A DNA stretch of 42,962 bases from Thermoleophilia bacterium (lineage in GTDB: Bacteria; Actinomycetota; Thermoleophilia; Gaiellales; JAICJC01): contig JAICKX010000015.1 in the NCBI GenBank assembly GCA_025927685.1, positions 1 to 42,962 on the forward strand, read 5' to 3'. Below, one piece after another: positions 31,552 through 38,057 of this stretch. The notes under the pieces are model-generated. The model saw only the letters and a program-made list of their open reading frames with translations. It searched no databases and was not told the DNA's origin. Every line of letters begins with the position of its first letter. Position 1 is the stretch's first letter. Made by a program: the position numbers and the translations under genes.

Positions 31552-32270
31552 AGGAGCTCGCGCACGGCCGCGGCCGAGCTCGGGTCGACGAGCGGCAGGG
31601 TGGCGCGTCCCAGCGCCCGGTAGAGCGACGCCAGCTCGGGGCCCACGGCCTCGAGGTGGGCGGCCACCGTCTCGGCGTCGCCGCGCGCGATCGGGCCGGT
31701 CGGGCTGCCGCCCGCGACGTCGACCGTCCGGTGCTGGAGCGGGGCCAGCACGCGGAGCGCCAGGTCGCGGTCGAGCCCGGTCCGCTCGAGCAGCTCGACC
31801 GCCGTCGCCGTGACGGTGACGAGGTAGTTCGAGGCGAAGACCATGGCGGCGTGGTAGAGCACCTTCATCTCGTCGGCGAGCGGGAACGGCTCGAGGCCGA
31901 GATCCCGCGCGAGGCCCGCCCCGGCGTCCCAGTCGCCGGTGACTGCGGCGTAGGCGCCCTCCAGCTGGTCGGGGCCGCGGTCGGGCCACACGGTCTGCAC
32001 CGGATGGACGCACGCCTTCGGGCCCGGTGCGGCGTCGAGCGCGTGCACGCTCGTCGCGCCCGAGAAGTGGACGACGGCCGCCTCGGCCCCGAGACGCGGA
32101 GCGAGCGCGGCGCACACGTCCGAGATGGCGCCGTCAGGTGTCGCGATGCACACCAGCCGAACGCCGTCGAGCGGCACCTCGGCGCCGCGTCCGTACGCCG
32201 GCGCCCCGAGGCGCGCGGCGACGACGCTGCCCACCCGACCCGCGCCGATGACCACGGTGCCGCCACGCAT
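31548..32270 (-). CDS. Rossmann/DUF2520 domain oxidoreductase-like protein
   Basis: A 240-residue protein from ATG at 32270. The N-terminus TVVIGAGRVGSVVAARLGAP is a NAD(P)-binding GxGxxG fold. The C-terminal part, with KACVHPVQTVWP and the DEMKVLYHAAMVFASNYLV helix, matches the DUF2520 family. The architecture resembles ketopantoate reductase and other 6-phosphogluconate-dehydrogenase-like enzymes. It is coupled to panC and panB, and no panE is seen. A function as the ketopantoate reductase of this pathway is plausible but not shown. Confidence 0.85.
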   Translation of the reverse strand: MRGGTVVIGAGRVGSVVAARLGAPAYGRGAEVPLDGVRLVCIATPDGAISDVCAALAPRLGAEAAVVHFSGATSVHALDAAPGPKACVHPVQTVWPDRGPDQLEGAYAAVTGDWDAGAGLARDLGLEPFPLADEMKVLYHAAMVFASNYLVTVTATAVELLERTGLDRDLALRVLAPLQHRTVDVAGGSPTGPIARGDAETVAAHLEAVGPELASLYRALGRATLPLVDPSSAAAVRELL

Positions 32271-32299
32271 ACGACCAGCCGAAAGCGTACGCCGGTCAT

Positions 32300-32328
32300 G
32301 CAACAACGGGGTCAGACCCCGTTGTTGC
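32300..32328. repeat. REP-like perfect palindrome
   Basis: A 13-bp arm, GCAACAACGGGGT, is followed by CAG and its exact inverse (32316-32328). The core GGGGTCAGACCCC is of the kind found in dispersed REP elements, and shares GGTCAGACC with the inside of the 3235-3424 element. It sits in the 77-base gap between the divergent DUF2520 and zinc-ribbon genes, so it could equally act as an operator. A TAGACT at 32336-32341 lies six bases before the next ATG. Confidence 0.6.
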
Positions 32329-32347
32329 GCGGCGCTAGACTGGCAGC

Positions 32348-32560
32348 ATGCCGATCTACGAGTACCTGTGCGCCGACTGCTCGGACACGTTCGAGGAGCT
32401 GGTCTCGGCGTCGAGCGCAGCCGACGTGCACTGCCCGCAGTGCGGCGGCGCCACCGTGACGAAGCTCCTGTCCTCGTTCGCGACCCCGCGCCCGGTGGGC
32501 GCCACGGTCGGCGGCGGGGGCGGCGGCTGCTGCGGCGGAAGCTGCGGCTGCGGCCACTGA
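32348..32560 (+). CDS. FmdB-family zinc-ribbon protein
   Basis: A 70-residue protein beginning MPIYEYLCADC. Two CxxC pairs (CADC at 8-11 and CPQC at 29-32) form a zinc ribbon of the FmdB/CxxC family often called putative regulatory protein. The C-terminus is a Gly/Cys tail (GGGGGGCCGGSCGCGH) that could bind further metal. Role unknown. ATG at 32348; a -10-like TAGACT lies six bases upstream, implying a leaderless mRNA. Confidence 0.87.
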   Translation: MPIYEYLCADCSDTFEELVSASSAADVHCPQCGGATVTKLLSSFATPRPVGATVGGGGGGCCGGSCGCGH

Positions 32561-32588
32561 TCACGAGTCGTCCGGGCCGCTTGCCAGA

Positions 32589-33284
32589 ATGCGATCCGTG
32601 AGCGACGCACCAGCACGCGCGGCAGAGCTCGAGCGACTGGCGGACGAGTGGAGGGGTTGTGCCAAGTGCGCGCTCGCCTCCTCTCGCACGCAGGTGGTCG
32701 TGGGCACGGGCCACCCCGACGCCGACCTGATGTTCGTCGGCGAGGCGCCCGGGTTCCACGAGGACAAGCAGGGCGCGCCGTTCGTCGGCCAGGCCGGCAA
32801 GGTGCTCGAGCGGCTGCTCGGCACGATCGGCCTCACCCGCCCGCAGGTCTACATCGCCAACGTGCTCAAGTGCCGCCCGCCCGGGAACCGCGACCCCCAG
32901 CCGGACGAGATCGAGGCCTGCGAGGGCCACCTCTTCGCCCAGGTCGAGCTGATCCGGCCGAAGGTGATCTGCACGCTCGGCAACTTCGCGACCAAGCTCC
33001 TGTCCGGCCAGCCGCACGGGATCACCCGCGTCCACGGCCGCCCGCAGCCGCGCCGGATCGGCGGCGTCGACCTCGTCCTCTACCCGATCTTCCATCCCGC
33101 GGCGGCGCTCTACACGCCGGCGATGATGACGACGCTCGAGGGCGACTTCGCCCGGCTGCCGGAGCTCCTTGCGGGCCCCGTCGAGGTGCCCGTCCCGGCG
33201 GCCCGGGTGCCGGTCGCGGTCGGCGCGCCGCCCCCGCCCGTCGCCGAGCCCGAGCGCGAGTACGCCCAGCTGGGTCTCTTCTGA
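32589..33284 (+). CDS. Uracil-DNA glycosylase, family 4
   Basis: A 231-residue base-excision repair enzyme removing uracil from DNA. The family 4 motif GEAPGFHEDKQGAPFVG is clear, as is the late HPAAALY motif. Four Cys (24, 27, 95, 111; CAKC, LKCRPPG and EACEGH) fit the [4Fe-4S] cluster of this family. It ends with the common QLGLF. The start may be ATG 32589 or GTG 32598. It is directly followed by tsaE with no gap. Confidence 0.93.
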   Translation: MRSVSDAPARAAELERLADEWRGCAKCALASSRTQVVVGTGHPDADLMFVGEAPGFHEDKQGAPFVGQAGKVLERLLGTIGLTRPQVYIANVLKCRPPGNRDPQPDEIEACEGHLFAQVELIRPKVICTLGNFATKLLSGQPHGITRVHGRPQPRRIGGVDLVLYPIFHPAAALYTPAMMTTLEGDFARLPELLAGPVEVPVPAARVPVAVGAPPPPVAEPEREYAQLGLF

Positions 33285-33717
33285 TCTCGCCGCCACCGAG
33301 CGGATCGCCGCCGCGGTCGCCGCGCAGCTCGAGCCGCCCGACGTCGTCCACGTGGCCGGCGAGCTGGGGGCCGGCAAGACGGCGTTCGTTCGCGCCGCCT
33401 GCGCCGCGCTGGGCGTGACCGAGCCCGTCACGAGCCCCACGTTCACGGTCGGGCATCGCTACGCCGGCGGCGCGTTTCCTGTCTCGCACCTCGACCTCTA
33501 CCGGTCGGCCGGCGTCTCGCCCGAGGAGTGGGCCGACCTGGAGCCGTACTTCGACGAGGGCGTGTGCTTCGTGGAGTGGCCCGAGGCGGGCGCCGGCGTG
33601 CTCCCGCCGCCGCGCCTCGTCGTGGAACTGCGGTTGCAGGAGGCCGATGCTAGGCTGGTCTCGTTGCGAAGCGAACATCCGGGATTGCTCGCCGCGATTG
33701 CTGATTCTCTCGCTTGA
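33169..33717 (+). CDS. tsaE: tRNA t6A synthesis ATPase TsaE
   Basis: A P-loop protein that drives the TsaBDE cycle for N6-threonylcarbamoyl-adenosine in tRNA. Visible: HVAGELGAGKTAFVRAACAA (Walker A), VTSPTFTVGHRYAGG, SHLDLYR and the late CFVEWPEAG, all hallmarks of TsaE. The N-terminus is a problem: homologous sequence begins near 33271, right at the end of the glycosylase gene, yet that frame has no ATG, GTG or TTG there. The only upstream start is TTG 33169, which would add about 35 Arg/Pro-rich residues and overlap the glycosylase by 116 bases. The coordinates given use it with reserve. Confidence 0.85.
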   Translation: MRAPSRCPSRRPGCRSRSARRPRPSPSPSASTPSWVSSDLAATERIAAAVAAQLEPPDVVHVAGELGAGKTAFVRAACAALGVTEPVTSPTFTVGHRYAGGAFPVSHLDLYRSAGVSPEEWADLEPYFDEGVCFVEWPEAGAGVLPPPRLVVELRLQEADARLVSLRSEHPGLLAAIADSLA

Positions 33718-34318
33718 CACCGCCACCGACATCGCGACCGCGTGCGTCTGGCGGGACGGCGACGCGCTCGCCGAATCGGCCACCCGGGCCCGGTCGGTCG
33801 CGGCCCAGCGCGTCCTGGCCGACGTCGACCGCCTGATGGACGAGGCGGGGGTCGGCCCCGCCGACCTCGACCTGGTCGTCGCCGGCACAGGCCCGGGCAC
33901 GTTCACCGGCCTTCGCATCGGCCTGGCCGCGGCGAGGGCGCTCGGGTTCGCGCTCGGCATCCCCGTGAAGGGCGTCTCGACGCTCGAGGCCCTGCGGGCG
34001 GGCGAGGGTGTCGAGGTGGCGTGCGTGGACGCGCGCCGCGGCGAGGTGTTCGCCGCGGGAGCCGGCCTCGCGCCGCAGGCGATCGCTCCCGAGGCGCTCG
34101 CCGCCGCCCTCCCCGGCGGCACCGTCTGCGCCGGCGACGGCGCGATCCGCTACCGCGACCGCCTGGCGGGGCTCGCGATCCCGCCCGACGACTCGCCGCT
34201 TCACGTGCCATGGGCGCGCCGGCACGCGGCGCTCGCCGAGACGGCGGGCCCGCCGGAGCCGCTGTACCTGCGCGCCCCCGACGCCGACCGTGCGCTCGCA
34301 GCGAGGGCCGCCTCATGA
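33698..34318 (+). CDS. tsaB: tRNA t6A synthesis protein TsaB
   Basis: A 206-residue ASKHA-fold partner of TsaD. TTG at 33698 starts LILSLDTATDIATACVW, the family N-terminus; the upstream frame has no better start. GTGPGTFTGLRIGLAAARAL and VKGVSTLEAL are diagnostic. It overlaps the end of tsaE by 20 bases and its stop overlaps the rimI ATG. The C-terminal part is short, as in many actinobacterial TsaB proteins. Confidence 0.92.
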   Translation: MLILSLDTATDIATACVWRDGDALAESATRARSVAAQRVLADVDRLMDEAGVGPADLDLVVAGTGPGTFTGLRIGLAAARALGFALGIPVKGVSTLEALRAGEGVEVACVDARRGEVFAAGAGLAPQAIAPEALAAALPGGTVCAGDGAIRYRDRLAGLAIPPDDSPLHVPWARRHAALAETAGPPEPLYLRAPDADRALAARAAS

Positions 34319-34773
34319 TGACCGCCGTCGAGCTGCGGCGCCTCCGCACGGCGGACCTCGACCGGATCGAGGAACTGGAGCGGGAGAGCTACCCGACCCC
34401 GTGGTCGCGCTCGATGTTCGCCGGCGAGCTGGCGAAGCCGAGCGGGATCTGCCTCGGCGCCTTCCAGGGCGAGGACATGCTGGGCTACCTCATCGTCGCC
34501 CGGTACGTCGACGCCTGGCACGTCATGAACGTGGCCGTCGACCCGGTCTGGCGGGGACGCGGGGTGGCGCGCACGCTGCTCGAGCGGCTCTTCGAGATCA
34601 CCGCCGAGGACCCTGACCGCGGCTACACCCTCGAGGTGCGGGTCTCGAACGCCGTCGCCATCCACCTGTACGAGTCGCTCGGGTTCGTGACCACGGGCGT
34701 GCGCCGCGGCTACTACACCGACAACCGCGAGGACGCGCTCATCATGTGGAAGGACGCGGAGCCGCCGGTGTGA
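34315..34773 (+). CDS. rimI: Ribosomal protein N-alanine acetyltransferase RimI
   Basis: A 152-residue GNAT protein from ATG at 34315 (ATGA overlap with tsaB). The pattern YPTPWSRSMFAGEL, MNVAVDPVWRGRGVARTLL (acetyl-CoA loop) and AIHLYESLGFVTTGVRRGYY is that of RimI, which acetylates the N-terminal Ala of ribosomal protein S18. It is often placed between tsaB and tsaD. GTGA overlap follows. Confidence 0.92.
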   Translation: MMTAVELRRLRTADLDRIEELERESYPTPWSRSMFAGELAKPSGICLGAFQGEDMLGYLIVARYVDAWHVMNVAVDPVWRGRGVARTLLERLFEITAEDPDRGYTLEVRVSNAVAIHLYESLGFVTTGVRRGYYTDNREDALIMWKDAEPPV

Positions 34774-35750
34774 TCCTCGGGATCGAGACGTCGTGCGACG
34801 AGACCGCCGCGGCGGTCGTCTCGCGGGAGGGCGCCGTCCTCTCCAACGTCGTGAGCTCGCAGGCCGCCCTGCACGCGCCGTACGGGGGCGTCGTGCCCGA
34901 GGTGGCCTCGCGCCGCCACCTCGAGCTGGTCGTGCCCGCCGTGGAGCGCGCGCTGGTGGACGCCGGCATCGCTCTCGGGGATCTCGAGGCGGTGGCGGTG
35001 ACCGAGGGTCCGGGGCTGATCGGCGCGCTCCTGGTCGGACTCTCCGCGGCGAAGGCGCTCGCGTACGCCCGCCGGCTGCCGCTGGTCCCGGTCGACCACC
35101 TGCACGGGCACGTGGCCGCGCTCTATCTCGAGCCCGACCCGGTCGAGCCGCCGTTCCTGGCGCTCCTCGCGTCGGGCGGTCACACGCTCCTGGCCGAGGT
35201 GCCGGAGCGGGGGAGCATGACGGTCATCGGCCGCAGCCTGGACGACGCGGCCGGCGAGGCCTTCGACAAGGGCGCGCGCCTGCTCGGCCTCGGCTACCCG
35301 GGCGGCGCGGCGCTGGAGCGGCTCGCCTCCGGCGGCGACCCGGGTGCACACCGCTTCCCGGCCGCGATGCTCGGGAAGCCGGGCCACGACTTCTCGTTCA
35401 GCGGCCTCAAGACGGCGCTCGCCCGGGCGGTGCGCGCCGAGGCGGCCGCGCCGGCCGACCTGGCGGCGTCCTACCAGGCGGCGATCGTGCGCGCGCTCGT
35501 CGGGCGGGCCGCCGAGGCGGTCGAGGCGACCGGCGCAGGGACCCTGGCCGTCGTCGGCGGCGTGGCCCGAAACTCCGTGCTCCGCGAGGCGGCCGCGCGC
35601 CGGTGCGAGGAGCTGGGCGTTCGGCTCGCGCTGGCGCCGTCGGCGCTCTGCTCCGACAACGCGGCCATGATTGCGTCGGCGGCCCGGTACGCGCCGGCCC
35701 TGCCGTTCCCCGAGTACCTCTCCCGCGACGCCTACGCCACCGCCGCATGA
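34770..35750 (+). CDS. tsaD: tRNA N6-adenosine threonylcarbamoyltransferase TsaD
   Basis: A 326-residue enzyme transferring threonylcarbamoyl to A37 of ANN-decoding tRNAs. GTG at 34770 overlaps the rimI stop. Motifs: ILGIETSCDETAAAVV at the N-terminus, VDHLHGHVAALY with the metal His pair, LASGGHTLL, and ALCSDNAAMIASAA with the C-terminal metal Asp. All key residues are visible and the length is normal. With tsaB and tsaE here, only TsaC is needed from elsewhere. Confidence 0.95.
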   Translation: MILGIETSCDETAAAVVSREGAVLSNVVSSQAALHAPYGGVVPEVASRRHLELVVPAVERALVDAGIALGDLEAVAVTEGPGLIGALLVGLSAAKALAYARRLPLVPVDHLHGHVAALYLEPDPVEPPFLALLASGGHTLLAEVPERGSMTVIGRSLDDAAGEAFDKGARLLGLGYPGGAALERLASGGDPGAHRFPAAMLGKPGHDFSFSGLKTALARAVRAEAAAPADLAASYQAAIVRALVGRAAEAVEATGAGTLAVVGGVARNSVLREAAARRCEELGVRLALAPSALCSDNAAMIASAARYAPALPFPEYLSRDAYATAA

Positions 35751-36001
35751 GCGTCGAGGTGCGCATCATGAGCGCGGCCGGCTGCCACCTGTGCGACGAG
35801 GCCTACCGGGTGCTGGAGGAGGCGAGGGAGGAGCTCGGGTTCGAGCTCGTGCGCGTCGACATCGCCGGCGATCCGGCGCTCGAGGCGGAGTACCGCGAGC
35901 ACATCCCGGTGGTCTACGTGGCCGGCCGGCGGACGTTCACGCACTTCGTGGACCCGGACGAGCTGCGCGACCGGGTCGCGGCCGCCACAAGCGCCGCCTG
36001 A
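35747..36001 (+). CDS. Glutaredoxin-like (thioredoxin-fold) protein
   Basis: An 84-residue redox protein with the active-site pair CHLC at residues 13-16 and a cis-Pro-like IPVVYVAGRR. It belongs to the small glutaredoxin-like family (DUF836-type). ATG at 35747 overlaps the tsaD stop. It lies just before rex, an order known in Streptomyces upstream of rex and hemA, which suggests thiol redox control; here no hemA follows. Confidence 0.83.
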   Translation: MSVEVRIMSAAGCHLCDEAYRVLEEAREELGFELVRVDIAGDPALEAEYREHIPVVYVAGRRTFTHFVDPDELRDRVAAATSAA

Positions 36002-36010
36002 AATTCGCCG

Positions 36011-36046
36011 CTCGTGGCGGTGTGACACCGCAGCCGAAGCCACGAG
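36011..36046. promoter_or_regulatory. Nested inverted repeats upstream of rex
   Basis: An outer perfect pair CTCGTGGC (36011-36018) / GCCACGAG (36039-36046) encloses a perfect palindrome GCGGTGT-G-ACACCGC (36017-36031). It sits nine bases after the glutaredoxin-like gene. It could end the tsa transcript or be a regulator site for rex. It does not match the known Rex operator. Confidence 0.45.
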
Positions 36047-36048
36047 GC

Positions 36049-36076
36049 TACACTGATCGTGACGTGTTACAAACAC
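36049..36076 (+). promoter_or_regulatory. rex: Candidate rex promoter and operator
   Basis: TACACT at 36049-36054 is a fair -10. A dyad GTGTT-ACA-AACAC (36064-36076) lies at the expected transcription start. It is only loosely like the TTGTGAA-N4-TTCACAA sites of Rex. Autoregulation is inferred. Confidence 0.4.
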
Positions 36077-36096
36077 CCGTCCCGAAGGAGGCCTCG

Positions 36097-36720
36097 TTGG
36101 CTTCGGACCGCCTGACTGTGGGCGTTGCGGCCCGCCTTTCGCGCTACCTCCAGGTGCTCACTCAGGCGAAGAAGCAGGGCCGGGACTCGATCTCCTCGCA
36201 GGAGATCGGCGAGTACACGAACATCAACGCCACGCAGATCCGGCGCGACCTCTCGGGATTCGGGAAGTTCGGAAAGCGCGGCGTCGGCTACAACATCGAC
36301 TTCCTGATCGGCGAGATCCGGAAGATCCTGCGGACCTCCGGACAGCACAACATCGTCCTCATCGGCGCCGGCTCGCTGGGCCAGGCGATCTCGAAGTCGA
36401 GCATCTTCGCCGACCACGGCTTCAACATCGTTGGCATCTTCGACAACGACCCGGCCAAGATCGGCAGCGAGTCGGGCGACGTCCGCATCCAGGACATGTC
36501 GGAGCTCGCGACGGCGATCCGCGACCGGAACGTCATCGTCGGCGTCCTCGCGGTCCCCGAGGAGGCGGCCCAGGAGGCGGCCGACCGGCTCGTGCGGGCG
36601 GGCGTGAAGATCATCTTCAACTACTCCGACGCGCTCATCGACACGCCGTCCGACGTGACCGTGCACCGCTCGAGCCCCGTGGTCGAGATCCTGCACGCGC
36701 TCTACTTCCACCTGACCTAG
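36097..36720 (+). CDS. rex: Redox-sensing transcriptional repressor Rex
   Basis: A 207-residue repressor sensing the NADH/NAD+ ratio. The start is TTG at 36097, decided by GAAGGAGG six bases upstream. N-terminal winged helix: RLSRYLQVLTQAKKQG, SSQEIGEYTNINATQIRRDL, FGKFGKRGVGYN. C-terminal NAD domain: IVLIGAGSLGQAI, FDNDPAKIG and VGVLAVPEEAAQEAAD. The domain-swap helix at the end (EILHALYFHLT) is typical. Length is normal. Confidence 0.95.
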   Translation: MASDRLTVGVAARLSRYLQVLTQAKKQGRDSISSQEIGEYTNINATQIRRDLSGFGKFGKRGVGYNIDFLIGEIRKILRTSGQHNIVLIGAGSLGQAISKSSIFADHGFNIVGIFDNDPAKIGSESGDVRIQDMSELATAIRDRNVIVGVLAVPEEAAQEAADRLVRAGVKIIFNYSDALIDTPSDVTVHRSSPVVEILHALYFHLT

Positions 36721-36749
36721 CGGCCCGGCGGCAACGGTAGGTTCCGGCC

Positions 36750-37997
36750 GTGCGGCTCGTCCTGTGGCATGGCTACCTGCTCGAGGGCACCGGCTCCAAC
36801 ATCTACACCCAGCACGTTGCGCGGGCCTGGGGGCGGCTGGGGCACGACGTCGTGCTCGTCTGCCAGGAGCCGCGGCCGGAGCGGTTCGCGCTCGGCCCGA
36901 ACGTGCGCGTGGTCGTGCCCGACGTCGGTCCGCTCCTGCCGGTGTTCGTGCTCGATCGGTACGAGGGCATCGAGGCCCGCCACGTCGCCGATATGACGGC
37001 GGCGGAGCTCGACCGGTTCGTCGAGCGCAACGCCCGCGCGGTCGCCGGCGCGCACGGCGGGAGCCCCGACCTCGTGCTCGCCAACCACATCCTGATGGGC
37101 GGCCCGGTCGCGGCCCGCGCGTGCGCCGGCGGGACGCCGCATGCCGTGAAGATCCACGGCTCCGAGCTCGAGTACGCGATCCGCGGCCGCCCGTCGCTCG
37201 TGGCGGCCGCCGCCGAGTCGCTCGCGGACGTCTCGGCGCTCGTCGCCGGATCGGGCCACATCGTCAAGGTGACCGAGCAGCTGCTCGGAAGCCGGCTTCA
37301 CGACCGGATGCACGTCGTCCCGCCCGGCGTCGACACCGATGCGTTCCGCCCGGACGGCGGCGACCTCGCCGCCCTGGTCGAGCGGCTGCGGGCGGACGCC
37401 GCGACGCCCCGCCCGGGCCGCCCGCCCGAGCGGGCCCCCGATCCGGACGCGGGCGACCGGCTTGCGGGCGTTGGCCGCTTCGTCCTCTACTTCGGAAAGC
37501 TCATGCGGCAGAAGGGCGTGCACCTGCTGCTCGAGGCATGGGCCCGGCTCGGGCCGCGGTTCCCGGACACGACCCTGGTGGTGGTCGGCTTCGGCGACGC
37601 CCGCGCCGAGCTCGAGGCGGCCGCGCCCGGGCGCACCGTCTTCACCGGCGCCATGGACCACGAGCACCTGCACCTGCTCGTGCCGCTCGCCGACGCCGTC
37701 GTCGTCCCGTCGGTGCTGCCGGAGGCGTTCGGGATGGTCGCCGCCGAGGCCGCCGCCTGCGGCGTCGTGCCGATCGTGGCCGGCCACTCCGGCCTCGCGG
37801 AGGTCGCCGCCGGGCTGGGCCCGAGCGGCCGCACGTTCGACGGGACGGCGGCCGGCCTCGAGGCCCGGCTCGACGAGCTGCTGTCGCTTCGGCCCGACGA
37901 GCGGTCGCGGGTGGGGCGTGCCGCCCGGGCGGCCGTGCTGGAGCGGTGGAGCTGGGAGGGGATCGCCGGCCGGCTGATCGAGGCGAGCCTGGGGTAG
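36750..37997 (+). CDS. Glycosyltransferase, GT4 type
   Basis: A 415-residue GT-B enzyme using an activated sugar donor, from GTG at 36750. N-terminal domain: GTGSNIYTQHVARAWGRLGH. C-terminal domain: VLYFGKLMRQKGVHLLLEAW and the E-x7-E motif in LPEAFGMVAAEAAACGVVP. It probably acts on a cell-envelope polysaccharide or glycolipid, but the acceptor is unknown. It stands alone 30 bases after rex; whether rex influences it is open. Confidence 0.9.
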   Translation: MRLVLWHGYLLEGTGSNIYTQHVARAWGRLGHDVVLVCQEPRPERFALGPNVRVVVPDVGPLLPVFVLDRYEGIEARHVADMTAAELDRFVERNARAVAGAHGGSPDLVLANHILMGGPVAARACAGGTPHAVKIHGSELEYAIRGRPSLVAAAAESLADVSALVAGSGHIVKVTEQLLGSRLHDRMHVVPPGVDTDAFRPDGGDLAALVERLRADAATPRPGRPPERAPDPDAGDRLAGVGRFVLYFGKLMRQKGVHLLLEAWARLGPRFPDTTLVVVGFGDARAELEAAAPGRTVFTGAMDHEHLHLLVPLADAVVVPSVLPEAFGMVAAEAAACGVVPIVAGHSGLAEVAAGLGPSGRTFDGTAAGLEARLDELLSLRPDERSRVGRAARAAVLERWSWEGIAGRLIEASLG

Positions 37998-38057
37998 AGC
38001 CTGCGGCGCCGCGGCGAAAGCCTTAAGCCGCCGCCGCTCGATGCCGATTCGTGGTCC

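Noticed and set aside
38000-38057. GC-rich dyad before the histidine kinase gene, considered as a c-di-GMP riboswitch or terminator
   Set aside because: Only short GCGGC/GCCGC pairings typical of the base composition; no conserved riboswitch core.
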